Positions 12,202 to 22,516 of a DNA stretch of 64,000 nt are shown here, one piece after another (position 1 is the first letter of the stretch; each line of letters starts with the position of its first letter). The translations under genes and the position numbers were made by a program. Origin of the DNA: Chiridota heheva (lineage: Eukaryota > Echinodermata > Holothuroidea > Apodida > Chiridotidae); NCBI GenBank assembly GCA_020152595.1, contig JAIGNY010002044.1, forward strand, positions 823,501 to 887,500, read 5' to 3'. A model generated the notes under the pieces. It was not told where the DNA came from, searched no databases, and worked only from the letters and a program-made list of their open reading frames with translations.

Positions 12202-14385
12202 TGTATATATACATATATGTATATATAAAATATCCCCACCCTTCCATTTTTACCCTTCCTCTATTCCAATACATTCCACATTTTAATCACTTCTTTCTAC
12301 AGCAGAAACAAAACCACACACCAAATGTGATTCAAATCCAGTCATCAGTTGTTGAGATATCTTGATGACAGACAAAATGTCCCATCCCCACCCCTTCATT
12401 TTCACCCTTCCCCTGTTCCAATATGTCTCAAATTTCAATAATTTCTTCCATAAGCAGTAACAAAACCACGTACCAAATTTAATCCAAATCCAATCGTCAG
12501 TTATTGAGATATCTTGATGACAAACAAACAGACAAACAGGGGCGAAAACTTAACCCCCATCCAACTTCAATGAAAATAATTAATTAATAATCACAGCTGT
12601 ACCTAGAATATTAGCACTCTCTAGAGTGCATACCTCTGCCAGTTGCAATTCCAACATGCCTAGAATAATTCTAAAGTTCATTTGATCCCATTACCCAATA
12701 TAATCCTAATATAAATAGGCCCACCAAGATTCATCCCCAAGTTTTGATCTGTAATGATCATTTGCAATATGAAGACTTGTAAGATTGTGACTGGATTTCC
12801 TTCAAGGCCATACCATTGTTTTCAGTTTTATTAAAGAGAAGCATCACTGTTTGAGCTCTATTCAGCCAAGATTCACATTCCATCATTTTCCATTCATGGC
12901 AGAAACCAATTGTTTCATTTTCATTGATTGCAGAGAGCACTTGATGTCTCTTTGAATCCAGAAAATTGACTGTTTGGATCTTCATTCAGAGTGCAAAGTC
13001 ATTGTTCAGCACATTCCATTGGAAAGTTTTAATTTACATGTACTGTAAGTCTTGACAACTTAGTCTTGACAGATCTCATCCTAAAACATCCCCACCCCTT
13101 AATTTCTGCCTTTCCCCTGTTCCAATTAGTCCCAAATTTTAAGCACTTCTTCATAAAACAGTAGCAAAACTACACACCTAAATTAATCAAAATCCATTCA
13201 TCAGATCTTGAGATATCGTCATGACAGACAAACAAACACAGGCAAAAACATGTTCCTACCCCCATTTTCATCCTTTCCCTGTTCCAATATGTCTCAAATT
13301 GTAATCACAAGATATTGATAATAACAGCAGTCATAATTTGACCGGAATTGGATGCATCGATGTCTTTGACAGTTGTACACAGCTTTAAAGCAAAAAGGTT
13401 TGGAAGTATGGCAAGTAAGTCTTTTTTTAAACCGGTTTTTTGTTAAATTTAGTGCATTTAAATTTTGTTCTATATTTCAACCCATCTTTTTTGGAAAATC
13501 TTCAATATAACCCCATGAAAAAGTTACATTTGCTGAAAGAACTATTTGAGTTCTTTCAAATGATACCAGAATCACTGCTGTGGGCCTATATGAAGAAGTA
13601 AAATAAGTTTTAAAAAGTTCATGTCCAATCGGTCATGCCATGACGCTTGTTGGCATGACCACGTGGGTCACGAAGGGTTTTGATGCAATGCTAAAAGAAT
13701 ATAGTGTATACAAAAGAAGAATGCATTAAAACTTAATTACAAGAGCAACAACATTTAATTTCTTATAAAACAACGGAGCTCTGACGGAAGAAGCTCAACG
13801 GAGAGTGCTGATGTCATCAATTGTCTTTTGTTTTTAAAAAGATATGTCACATACTTCCCTTTCTGTACTGTTTACATTCCTCCTTAAGAACAACAGTATA
13901 TTTTTAAATTTGACAAAAACATCCTTGTCACAATAGAATTACTTTAATCTATAAAAAGACCTTTCCAATGAGTTGTTATACATTGCTAGCCATTTTGAAC
14001 TTGCTAATAAACAGTACTGATGCCTCACTATATATACAGAAATAAAGTTCTGCCAACAGCCGATCAGCAACAATTTTTCTTCTTCTAATTTTCAAATCAG
14101 TTGTATATGTATATTATCTACAAATAAAACCTGTAACAATTGAACAATATGACTTTTAGAAACCTAAGTACTGTAGAAAATTAAAAATTAACGTGCAAAA
14201 ACTTAAAAACTTGTCGCTTACCTTGAAAGAGGTTTAAATCCAAGACTTTTCAAGAATTCCTGTTCATAATTCAATAGTTTCAGTTTGTCCAGTAAATCCT
14301 CCATAACGACAAAATGCATATAAAGCTGCCCCGGCCCTATCTCGACCCCCTCCGTGGCCCCTCCTCGTCTCCCTTCTTCACCCAT
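2894..14385 (-). CDS. IFT57: Intraflagellar transport protein 57 (IFT57/HIPPI), first six coding exons
   Basis: IFT57 is a peripheral subunit of IFT complex B, which carries cargo along ciliary microtubules towards the tip. Six minus-strand exons join in phase: 14385-14222 (start ATG), 10204-10096, 7624-7452, 6842-6752, 4250-4179 and 3088-2894, giving 268 codons. All introns are GT-AG. Recognisable family segments, in order, are FVVMEDLLDKLKLL, RHYFAIPTNPGEQFY, YDDPNATIANIL, a GEH block followed by RPVYP, an acidic stretch with VELTLDKVEDE, and ESTTDANEW followed by RTDNKDWRTHVDQMHQH. This covers the N-terminal CH-like domain and the start of the coiled coil. The vertebrate protein has about 430 residues, so roughly 160-170 C-terminal residues lie off the left edge. 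The ATG at 14385 is chosen because it is in frame with the conserved block and about 20 residues upstream of it. The donor of exon 3 is GTCAGT and that of exon 6 GTTTGT, both weaker than consensus but dictated by phase and homology. The reading frame is intact. Introns carry many transposons. Confidence 0.93.
3537..4137. mobile_element. hAT-type non-autonomous element with perfect 8-bp target duplication
   Basis: The element starts TAGTGCTGTCA and ends TGACAGCACTA, a perfect terminal inverted repeat. It is flanked on both sides by TAAAATAC (3529-3536 and 4138-4145), an 8-bp direct repeat typical of hAT transposition. Subterminal regions are rich in TATCG/CGATA palindromes. No transposase is encoded. 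It lies in the IFT57 intron between coding exons 5 and 6. Confidence 0.85.
4277..5092. mobile_element. TTAA-flanked inverted-repeat element (family B) with internal minisatellite
   Basis: The left end reads TTAAAGGAATATTCCCATGG and the right end is its imperfect inverse (CATGGGAATACTCCTTTTAA). The body (about 4570-5090) is closely related to 9470-10045, and a partial inverted copy is at 34175-34390. Between about 4285 and 4560 the subterminal motif TATTCCCATGGTTTTTTGTA is repeated roughly a dozen times with drift, so the tandem array looks like an expansion of the element's own end. It is non-coding and lies in the IFT57 intron between exons 4 and 5. Confidence 0.7.
5125..5710 (-). mobile_element. 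3' end of a LINE with RNase H domain (Jockey-like), 5'-truncated
   Basis: Minus-strand translation in two frames gives the end of an RNase H domain and the downstream zinc-knuckle-like C-terminus: an IKP segment, RRKDSVVTRIHLSHSS, then CPTCNTELSIKHTLLTCP. The 3' untranslated end (5125-5400) matches 38940-39235 closely. Frames are broken, so the copy is dead. It sits in the IFT57 intron between exons 4 and 5. Confidence 0.75.
8662..9243. mobile_element. TTAAAGGATTAG inverted-repeat element (family A), near full-length
   Basis: Left end TTAAAGGATTAGTTCAGTGG and right end CCTGAACTAATCCTTGAG are inverse copies, and the similarity continues inwards (TGGTCAAGCATGTCCATCTT against AAGATGGACATGCTTGACC). 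Related copies are near 23140-23672, 27446-28330, 34470-38290 (interrupted), 51745-52335 and 62705-63126. No transposase is encoded. It lies in the IFT57 intron between exons 2 and 3. Confidence 0.8.
9470..10045. mobile_element. Second copy of family B inverted-repeat element
   Basis: This region is collinear with 4570-5092, sharing for example GATGATGTCATAGA, TTGGTTGTTTCTGTAT and GGTTTTACTNATAAAAA. It ends GGGAATATTCCTTTAA. Unlike the first copy it lacks the expanded TATTCCCATGG array at its left side. It lies just downstream of IFT57 coding exon 2. Confidence 0.7.
10257..10828. mobile_element. Second hAT-type element of the TAGTGCTGTCA family
   Basis: It runs from TGTGCTGTCACAATATGG to CATGACAGCACTA and is homologous along its length to 3537-4137. 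Near its right end an 18-bp palindromic unit (ATATCGTGATATCGCGAG) is repeated about three times (10750-10805). A clean target duplication is not visible. It lies in IFT57 intron 1, immediately upstream of coding exon 2. Confidence 0.75.
11075..11162. repeat. (AT)n microsatellite
   Basis: About 84 bases of uninterrupted AT dinucleotides that abut the left end of the next hAT-type element. Confidence 0.97.
11163..12112. mobile_element. Truncated hAT-type element (TAGAGCTGTGACCG family)
   Basis: It begins TAGAGCTGTGACCGTTTAGG, the same terminus as the intact element 34494-35529, to which it is homologous in the opposite orientation. The far end is missing and it stops near a second TA microsatellite. 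Both termini therefore meet AT arrays and the target duplication is lost. An antisense ORF within it (11410-11742) has a broken counterpart in the other copy and no recognised domain. Confidence 0.7.
12137..12230. repeat. (TA)n microsatellite with ATGTA interruptions
   Basis: TA dinucleotides interrupted by TATATGTATATACA blocks. The overlapping Tyr/Ile-rich ORFs are low-complexity artefacts. Confidence 0.95.
12231..13330. repeat. Dispersed repeat, first copy (partner at 30675-31715)
   Basis: Blocks of about 150-200 bp recur within the region: TCCCCACCCCTTCATTTTCA, CCTGTTCCAATATGTC, CACTTCTTCC, AGCAGTAACAAAACCACA, then GAGATATCTTGATGACA and runs of ACAAACAGACAAAC. A distinct block starting TAGAATATTAGCACT is at about 12605. 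The same blocks occur in the same orientation at 30675-31715. No ORF is conserved between the copies. It lies in IFT57 intron 1. Confidence 0.75.
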
Positions 14386-14820
14386 TGGATTTGTACAGTT
14401 TTTCTTTATATCAGGAATAGATCTTATACCAATACTGTTTTTTTACCCAAATATCGTTTTGATTCCTTTACTTTGTCAAATTGATTTCTTGGTTTTGTTG
14501 TAAGTCATATTTATGATGCATTTTATTGGATTCTATCAGAATTCCACCTCTGAAAAAGATGGTGCATCATCAACTGAAACCTGAAAGAGAGAAGAGAGAA
14601 AACAAGATTTAACATGTTTACAGTTAGTATGAACTTTTACAATAAGAATGTGATCATAGCCCCTTTAAGTAAGTAAATATAGTAGCAGATATTTATTATT
14701 TTGGCTTCTAGCGATACAGTACCTAAGCAAATCAAGGGTCAATATTTAAGCATCTGTATCATAAACAAGGCTTAAGTTGGCACTTCCAGTATGACATGAC
14801 ATGTCAGGCTGCCCCAGGGC
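14386..14820. other. Upstream region of IFT57
   Basis: This directly precedes the IFT57 start codon in gene direction. I see no consensus TATA box at a convincing distance and no other gene. It is AT-rich with a pyrimidine-rich stretch just upstream of the ATG. The transcription start cannot be placed from sequence alone. Confidence 0.4.
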
Positions 14821-14824
14821 TGCA

Positions 14825-15480
14825 GAGGAGCCTTCCTGTGTGGAGCCGTCGGTGAAGAGGAAGGAGTCGTCCTGGAAATGTCTACTGAGTTAGCAGTATT
14901 TGGAGCGGAAGAGGGCTGGGTTGTGGAGAGCTTTCATAGAGGAAAGACCACGGTATACTTTGGAAGGAGGGCGGAAAAGAGAGGGGGGGAGAAATGGCAA
15001 TTAAGAAAATGTTGATGTTGACTTTGGGGAGGTGGGAGTGCATCCGGATCCCGAAAGGTTGGGGAATGCGTTTGTTGAGATTAAAGAGGTTGGTGATGGA
15101 GGGGGAGCGGATGGAATGGAAGCAAGGGTTCCGCAGATCGGTGAGGATGCGCAGAGTAAAGGAGAGGCCAGCCTTCGTGCACCTGAGGTCGAATAGGAGT
15201 TCATTGGCCTCGACATGGAGACTGGCGATGGGGAGGAGTGAGTGCAACCAGGGCAAAGCCATAGAGCAGTGTTTTCAAAGACCTCCAATTGTTTCAAATA
15301 AAGTTTGCGGGTGGAGGCATAGATGAAGTTGCCATAGTCCAGCCTGAATCTGAGGAGTGGTGTAAGGTGAGCAGGGTGAGATGATTGGCTCCCCAATCAA
15401 TGCTGCAGAGGACCTTTAAGAGATTGAGGATTTTGTGACAGTTGTTTTAGAGGGTGTTAATGTGGGGGAGATATGTATAT
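14825..15480 (-). mobile_element. LINE fragment, C-terminal end of reverse transcriptase (Jockey-like)
   Basis: Minus-strand frames give FRLDYGNFIYASTRKLYLK and, in another frame, SLHVEANELLFDLRCTKAGL. These are typical of the region after the RT palm in Jockey-like LINEs (a DYG block, then a VEANEPxxxLR block). At least two frame changes are needed, so it is inactive. It resembles the matching part of 36265-37925, but the sequences have diverged, so it may be a related subfamily. Confidence 0.7.
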
Positions 15481-16019
15481 TTTAGTAGCACAAAAACAAT
15501 TTCCACTGTCAATATGGTCTCACTCATGGGTCATAATTTTGTTCACTAAATAAATTCAATTATTTACATGGACATGAATACTGAAAAATTATCACTTTCA
15601 TCAGCCCAAAGGATTTCAAAAATTCCCCATATTTAAATGATCAGAATGCTTCTTGTAGAACCATTATTCTATAGATGAAAAGAGTGATGAGTTCCGTTAT
15701 ATTTGGGATCTCCCAAAAGTTTAAACTGAGTTAAACTACCCTAGTTTTAGTTCACAAATAAGGTAAAAATTCTGGTCAAATTAGAACTTACAGTATTACC
15801 AATAAATAAGTTAGGCCCTGGCCTACTTTAAAACTGCACCATCATAAACTTAAAAACTTGAATTTACAAAGAATATAATTAATCAATCAACCCAACTTGT
15901 CCTTAGCAAAATAATTTGGACAAAAACTGTAACAAGTAGGCCTATCAATTATTATATTCAACTCCATTTTCAATTATCATATGCTTCATGGCATGCAAGT
16001 AATCTGATTGTGCAATTTT
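15481..16019. other. Intergenic, no feature seen
   Basis: AT-rich sequence without a recognisable gene or repeat copy. Confidence 0.5.
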
Positions 16020-16520
16020 AGAATAAACTTTATTGAAGTCTACTTCGACCAGTGACGATGAATCTAGATTGCAAATTCTTGGTTTGACCACGCTAGAGTT
16101 GAGAAGAGTATGTAGCTATATGATTCAGCTTGATAAATTCCTATCTGGTAGTGGTGGTGATGTTATGACTTTCTGTTATTTCTTGCATGTTTTAGCTACT
16201 CATGTGACACGTGCTAAGAGTTTGAGCTGTTCGCAAAGATTTGTTTATTAATGAGTGGAATAATTGCCTAAGTGCGTAGTTAGCTCCAATTCTGTTCACA
16301 ATTTCAAAGTTAACACTGATAAGTTCTTTACTAACTATGGGCATCTTTGATTTTTCTGTTTTTTTTTGTACTTTTACGTTAGATACGTAACATAACATAG
16401 CAAGATGGTGGGCTAAGAAGGGTGAATCACTCCATACAAAGCCCAAACCAACACCACCACAACAAAAAAATAAAAATACAAAAAATCATAAAAGACACTC
16501 AGAGTTAGTAAAGAACTACT
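16020..16520. mobile_element. Two truncated LINE 3' ends facing each other
   Basis: The plus strand from 16020 to about 16360 matches the C-terminal segment also found at 50030-50590 and 57895-58170 (LRxxxxYMIQLDKFLSG, then VVNEWN-like and VHNFKVNxDKFF residues, here frameshifted). From about 16380 to 16520 the same 3' terminal region appears on the minus strand, including the ATGTTATG tail motif. The two copies overlap in content, so this is a tail-to-tail pair rather than one element. Confidence 0.65.
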
Positions 16521-16739
16521 CCCAAAAATCCAAGAAAAATTCCTTCCCCATCCGATTTTCGATAAAATAAATTACTACGATTGTGAGACATGGAAGACAA
16601 ATGAGTCTGACAATAAGAAATTGGATAGGCCTAGGCCTACCTTCATGTTCAAAATTTCAAATGTATGAGAACTTTTTTGATTGATCAGATGGCCGTATGT
16701 TGTTTCAAATGAATCATTGAGATTTACTAAGCAAGGGAG

Positions 16740-17040
16740 AAGTAGCAACAAAGTCAAAATGAAAAAATGGAGATGGATTGGGCATGTACAGTATTAAGAT
16801 TAGAATGAAAAGAGGACAGCCACTGCATGTCAGCATTGATATGGAACTTAAGCCAGAACTCCCTGTGGCAGATGGCAGAAGATCGGTGGCCTTACTGAAG
16901 AGAAAAGAGCTAGGGTGGAATTACACGTTGCTAGAGACAGGATACGTTGGAAAGAGTACACTGCTTCCTAAGTTATAGGACACATGGCCCAAAGAGGACA
17001 GAGAGTGCGAGTGAGTCTGGAGTGAGCGACGATCAAACAT
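16740..17040 (+). mobile_element. RTE-like LINE C-terminal remnant
   Basis: Around 16758 the plus strand reads KMKKWRWIGH, and after frame changes there is ELGWNYTLL, then RDRIRWKEYTASL. These match the C-terminal end common in RTE-like elements ([11 protein letters not shown] ... W ... DRxRWKxxVxAL). Stops and frameshifts show it is dead. A longer relative is at 29715-30618. Confidence 0.65.
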
Positions 17041-18280
17041 GGTTGGTACGTTTTACTGGTACACCTGCTGCATGTAATCATTTACACATTAACAACATTC
17101 ACTCACATGGCCAACTAAGTTTCGTTTCTATTCTAAATAAACCACGATGACCATTAGTTTTGTTAATTCCTCAACTTACCATATGCTCTTGATTAAACCT
17201 GCTTAAAAATACTGACTGACTGAAATGGTCGCAAAAAGTCTCTTTCAGGTTTCATCCTGAAAATCAATCTTGTTTTGAACTAAGTTTAACTTCGCGGATC
17301 GCCAAGGAGAAATATGCGGTATCAGATAAAGAGTTGATGCAGATAAGAAAGCATCTATTTGTGCGTGAGGCGCACATCGTGTTTTAGAAATCCTGTGCGC
17401 ATAGTTTGTGGTATGAATGGAAAGACGATAAACATTCTGTACTACTTTAAATTGTATTTAAGTATATAAATTCATACCTTAAGGAGTGAAATTTTTAACA
17501 TAGGCTTACTTACTGGGCGACCAGCCCTGGTAGGATCCATGGCGAAGCTCTGCAAGTTTCTTGCTCCAAAATGGCTTAAAATCATACACAAACTCTCTTC
17601 CGATATTAAATTGATGGAAAGAAGACAATTTTCAACGCTTTAAAATTAAAATTAAAATACATTTTTGTTATACCATTTCTAATCAGGCAGAAAAAGCAAT
17701 TTCCCCTAAGAATTGAGATAATTTGGGGAAAAAATTAAAAATGGGGTCCAGGGGCGAAGCCCCGGAAGCTCTTCAGGATTTTTGTTTGTGATGCACCAAA
17801 ATGACTTCAAATCAAACAGAGTGAGAAATTCAAAACTTAGATTGATGAAAATAAGTTTAAACTGTTTTGAATTTTTATAAAAATCTTTACATCTTCCATC
17901 TTTCATCCTTATCTCAGATAAAGATTTGTTCATCAACTTGGTTTTTAGACAGAAAATGGACGACACTGATTTATATTGACCAAATATCATAATGCTCCAA
18001 AAACTTTGCCTTTAATGTAGTACAACTTTAATATTTAAGTATTTTTAGTAAGTGTTATAACCTATGTGTATAGATACTGTGTGTTGTGGTATACATACAT
18101 TGCAAACTATGGAAAAGTGTGTAAGATTCAATTATTACATTCTCTTAATTAATCATGTTTGGGTACTTTTCAATTAATTAAAGGGTATTGTAGTGCTATA
18201 TTAAGTCTATTTGTTTTTGCCCATTGTCTAAAATAATTATTGGAAACAATTTTAGTAAGATATGGATTTTTTCATGAGTG
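17041..18280. other. Intergenic, no gene seen
   Basis: AT-rich spacer. Near 17740-17770 it holds a GGGGCGAAGCCCCGGAAGC block shared with other dispersed repeats in the window. No RNA gene or exon was recognised. Confidence 0.5.
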
Positions 18281-18316
18281 TCCCACTTGCCCCAACTAAT
18301 CGGGGAAAGTGGGACG
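18281..18316. repeat. Short GC-rich hairpin upstream of the transposase
   Basis: Arms GTCCCACTTGCCCC and GGGGAAAGTGGGAC are inverse copies with one mismatch, separated by 8 bases. It could be part of the pogo element's terminal or subterminal region, but no inverted partner was found downstream of the transposase. Confidence 0.45.
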
Positions 18317-18513
18317 CCCATGTTTTTGTGTGTACAAGTATGTTAGCATTATGACGGTTGTCCTATAGGGGCACAATTGTGTTGCATAAACTGTGGTATT
18401 TGTAATGTTTATTGTAGGTGAAGGACTTGTTCATACATTCAAGTATTCTTTCATTTATATTCTTTGAATTTAAGATTAAAAATTTCATTTATTTGTTTTT
18501 TCAGCCAATTACC

Positions 18514-19740
18514 ATGCCACGTAAAAAGAGGAACTGGACACCAAAGCAGGGAAATTGGTCGCAAGAAGCAATGCAACAAGCAGTCAAAGCAGTCAAGGAG
18601 AATGAAATGGGGGTACGCAAGGCAGCGCTTACCTATGCTGTCCCAAAGTCAACCCTCCAGCGTCGAGTGCAAAAGAAAATAATGGACATGCCTGCCTCCA
18701 GACCTCCTGTTTTTAAGAATGACGAAGAGGAATTATTGCTAGCCCATATTCTTCACATGGAGAGTATGGGGTTTGGCCTCACAATTGATGATGTTTGTAG
18801 GGTCGCCTTTGAAATGGCACATGAAGCAGGCATCACCAACAATTTCAACAAAGAAAAGAAAAGAGCTGGATATGACTGGTATGTTGGCTTTCGGGAACGT
18901 CATCCAACTTTATCTTTACGAAAACCCGAAGGACTTTCAGCAGCTCGAGCAGCAATGCTTAATCCAACTGTAATTCAAGATCATTTCAAGAGATTGAATG
19001 AGCTGCTTACATCAACTGACTTGAAAAACAAACCAGCTCAGATATTTAATGCTGATGAGACAGGATTTAGCCTTGTGCACACACCTTCGCGCATTCTTGC
19101 TAAGAAGGGTAAGCGAACAGTTCAGGCAAGAACTAGTGGAGAGCGCGGTGAGAATGTTACAGCCCTCATTTGTGCGAATGCAGCAGGTAAAGCTTTGCCA
19201 CCTTTTGTTATTTTTAAAGGGAAACGATTGAGTCCTGCCATAACTTTACATGCACCACCAGACACCCTCTTCGGAGTTAGTGACAGCTCATTCATTGACG
19301 CAGAGCTATTTGAGATATGGTTTTCGAAGCTCTTTCTCAACAACCTTCCTCCTGCACGACCTGTTCTTTTGGTGTTAGATGGCCATGGATCCCATTTGAC
19401 CTTATCAACTCTCAAACTGGCCAAAGCAAACTCAATCCACATGTACTGTCTTCCTCCCCACACAACCAACCATACCCAACCTCTTGACAAGTCAGTATTT
19501 AAGTCTATGAAGTCAAGTTATAACAAAAAGTGCGAGAAATTCATGCGTGATAACCCTGGGAAAATCATTACTCGGTATGATTTCTGTTCTATTTTTAGAG
19601 ATGTTTACCTCTGCGAGCTCTCAATGTCAAACATTGTCAGCGGCTTCAAGGGTACAGGAATTTATCCTTTCAACCTCAAGCTATTAAGGAGAACACCTGC
19701 AGCAATCGTCAATAGCAACAAAATTTCACAAAGACTGTGA
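18514..19740 (+). CDS. pogo/Tigger-type DDE transposase, nearly intact, frameshifted near the C-terminus
   Basis: This enzyme would bind the terminal repeats of its own element and catalyse cut-and-paste transposition. From the ATG at 18514 the ORF has 408 codons. Residues 12-60 form a psq-type helix-turn-helix (NWSQEAMQQAVKAV ... AVPKSTLQRRV), and residues about 65-150 the CENP-B-type second DNA-binding region with GYDWYVGFRERHP. The DDE_1 catalytic core has Asp181 (FNADETGF), Asp289 (LVLDGHGSH) and Asp325 (HTQPLDKSVF), a DD35D spacing. The frame is open about 30 codons further upstream, but TTTTTTCAG just before 18514 looks like a splice acceptor or leader, so I start at MPRKKRNW. The ORF stops at 19740. 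In the +1 frame about 85 further Ser/Thr-rich codons run to a TAG at 19997-19999, suggesting a single-base deletion near 19720-19735. It lies between RPS19 and IFT57, opposite in strand to both. No clear terminal inverted repeats were found. Confidence 0.88.
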   Translation: MPRKKRNWTPKQGNWSQEAMQQAVKAVKENEMGVRKAALTYAVPKSTLQRRVQKKIMDMPASRPPVFKNDEEELLLAHILHMESMGFGLTIDDVCRVAFEMAHEAGITNNFNKEKKRAGYDWYVGFRERHPTLSLRKPEGLSAARAAMLNPTVIQDHFKRLNELLTSTDLKNKPAQIFNADETGFSLVHTPSRILAKKGKRTVQARTSGERGENVTALICANAAGKALPPFVIFKGKRLSPAITLHAPPDTLFGVSDSSFIDAELFEIWFSKLFLNNLPPARPVLLVLDGHGSHLTLSTLKLAKANSIHMYCLPPHTTNHTQPLDKSVFKSMKSSYNKKCEKFMRDNPGKIITRYDFCSIFRDVYLCELSMSNIVSGFKGTGIYPFNLKLLRRTPAAIVNSNKISQRL

Positions 19741-19999
19741 TACTGTAGACACCGCGGAAGCAGCGGAACAACATACCATTGAGTTACCCACCCCAGCAGA
19801 GGTCATTGAACCTGAACTTACCCCAACAAGTGGTAACAAACCTGTTGAACTCAATGACTCAAATGTTATAGATTTAAGTCCAACCTCGATTACTGCAACT
19901 GAACCAAGTCTTACTGTTACTGTTGACTCTACAACTAACGTAACCATTTCTAAACTAAAAACCAAAAGGTTTTGTAGTTCCGATTCTTTATTTTCTTAG

Positions 20000-21955
20000 A
20001 ACTGCTTACATTATAATTAGCATATGAGGATATTGAGATCCGCCTAATTTCATTTTGTTAATCATTGAACCCCCAGTGAGACCCAATTCGAATTTCTCTA
20101 AACCAGTAAACAGTCAGAAAATAAACCTAAATTAGACAATAAACCAGCAGAAGTCAATTGTCGAAGCCCGGAAGCTTCTGAAGTTTCCATGGCTTGGATG
20201 CCCCAAAATGGCTTCAAATCAACTCAGATAAGCATTTGGGTTACTACCATTCCTTAATAGGCCGAAAAGGGATTTCCCTGCGAAATATTGAGACAATTTG
20301 GACAAAAAACCCATAGCATTTAGTACGAAGCACTGGAATGGCTTAAAAGCTGAAAGAAAATCACAAAATGTTAAATCCTAGCTGCTAACGTTCAAATCAA
20401 GTCAGATAAGGAGCTGGGATAAGGAGGTGCAGAAGAAATTTCCTCTGAAAATTAAGAAAATTCGGGTGAAGAATCATGATTGGATATTTGAGTTAAACAG
20501 CTCTGAAAAAGGTCACAAAAATGTGGAAAGTAAAGACAAATGTCACCTGCATGTTTTTTTTTTTCCTTTTTTTTCTTTTGGTGGTTATTTCCCGCCAATT
20601 TTCTTTCATCAGAAAAATATATTCTTTTTCAGTCAAAACTGTCTTTTCCCTTTTATAAATGTTAATCCCGTATACCGGTATGCTGATCTTCCGCACAACT
20701 TACAAACTATGAAGTCTGCCACAAACCCACGGCGCATCTCCATACATTTCTGATATTTTGTTTTGCAATAAAATGGTGAAAGCTGAAGAAAAATCTTTTA
20801 ATCACGGACCAATATTTGGTTTTCCTTTATTAATTGAAACATTAGAACATGAAATAACTAATTATTAGGACCTATGAATTTGAGGATGCTGAAGGAAAAA
20901 GGACGGGAAATGTTTGAAATTGAAGATATCCTTGGATAATTTTAATGCCGGTATTTCATTCGGGGAGGGTCTTAACTGTTCGGTGGCTAAATTTTACTGA
21001 AGAGCAAAAAAAAAAATAGAAGGTCATTGCCTCAAAATCTGGACCTTAAAAAAAAGTTTTACTTTCTGTGGAACCGATGAGCATGTTTGGGAGGGGGAGG
21101 GGCAGAGACGCAACAATTAAGTGTGGAGGATGGGTAAACCCCACGGGCTCCGAAATTTGGGAGGCCCCGCAAGCAATGACACTGCAATATGTTTGATATG
21201 GGCCACTGGGGAGGGGTATATCCATCCTAATAATTCAGAACTTTGAGTTAAAATTGATTATATTTTGAACCATTTTGTTTCTTTTAAGTTCTTGATCCCA
21301 GCTTTCTGGCTTTTAGTTCTCGTGTTTCTCTCAATCTCCCCTGCTTACTCTCCTTCCTACCTCTGGAATGATCTAACCTCTCAGGCACAATTTGACCCTT
21401 GCTGTTGTGGTACCGTTAAACTCTCATCAAACAAACAGACACACTTTTAGGTTCTCTTTAATTTCCTATCAGATTGGACTTGACTGTACTAATCTGTACG
21501 GTAATTGAATTGGTATGAAAGCATCAAATAACACAAGCACAGATCAGAAATGAGAGAGGCGATCGGCGATACTCAGATGAAATACTAAAGACAAAGGTAT
21601 TGCCGCTTCCACCCCCTCCCCCTCTCTCCCCACCCCCACCAAATACAAAAATAAATAATATTAATATAAGCAGATAAGTGGATAAAATAAATGTTTGAAT
21701 TAAAATGAAAAAAGAAAAAAAATGTCTGAAAACTATGTCATGGGCCGTGGAGTAGGGAAGAAGGATGCAATTTTGCAATAATTACTGTTGTAATTAGAAG
21801 GAAAAAAAATCAATTAAAATGTCCCATCTGATTAGGGCGTGATTATATTTTAAGAAGCGAAGGCCAAGAGAATTGAAAACGTGGATGATGTTGGCAAAAT
21901 ATTTGCGTCGTTTAACACTCTAAGCTAACAAAGAGAACGTGCAGTGACGTAGGAG
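20000..21955. other. Intergenic, no gene seen
   Basis: AT-rich with T-runs near 20550. A repeat-like block resembling GAAGCCCGGAAGCTTCTG is at 20165. The short ORFs show no conserved domain. Confidence 0.5.
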
Positions 21956-22480
21956 CCGGGTGAACCAAGGGGCCAAGCCTCCCCCTCCATATTTCCATTT
22001 GGGCTCCAAGTACCATTTTGGCCAGCCAATAAAAGAAATTCGAACGAATTGAAGTTGATGTAAAATTTCCTTCATTTTTGTGAAATTTCTTTCATTTTCG
22101 GGAAATTGTGTTCAATTTTCGAAAAATCTCCTTTAATTTTCGTAACATTTCCTTAATTTCATGAAATTTGCTTCAAATTTTAAGATGTTTTCTTTAAGTT
22201 TTGGCAAAATTTTCTTAGAAATCAAAAAAATCATGCTAAGATGCAAAAAATTACCATACAAAAATACAAATTGTGAAAAAAAGTGTGTGTGTATGAAGAG
22301 GGAGGGGGAGGGGAGGGGGAGGGGAGGGGGGAAGTGCCCTCAAATCCCGCCTATTTTTGTGGGTGATTGTTGTGGAGAGAATGAATCGTTGGTGCGTTCA
22401 GCAATTCAGTGGAATGGGTGAGAATCGCCTACCAAAAGTGGAGTGGAGAAGGAGGGGGGGGGGAGGGGGAAACCAAAAAT
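21956..22480. repeat. T-rich dispersed repeat followed by a polypurine tract
   Basis: Positions 22050-22200 repeat the CATTTTCGTGAAATTT-like units seen near 1270-1600. Positions 22300-22335 and 22448-22470 are (GGGGGA)n-like polypurine runs. Flanks of the two runs share the phrase AATCATGCTAAGATGCAAAA (near 22230 and 22480), so this may be a short duplication. Confidence 0.6.
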
Positions 22481-22516
22481 CATGCTAAGATGCAAAAAAA
22501 ATACCATACAAAAGAT

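Noticed and set aside
12089-12365. Tyr/Ile-rich ORFs
   Set aside because: They are translations of the (TA)n microsatellite.
19726-19965. 79-residue minus ORF behind the transposase
   Set aside because: It is the antisense shadow of the Ser/Thr-rich transposase tail read in the +1 frame.
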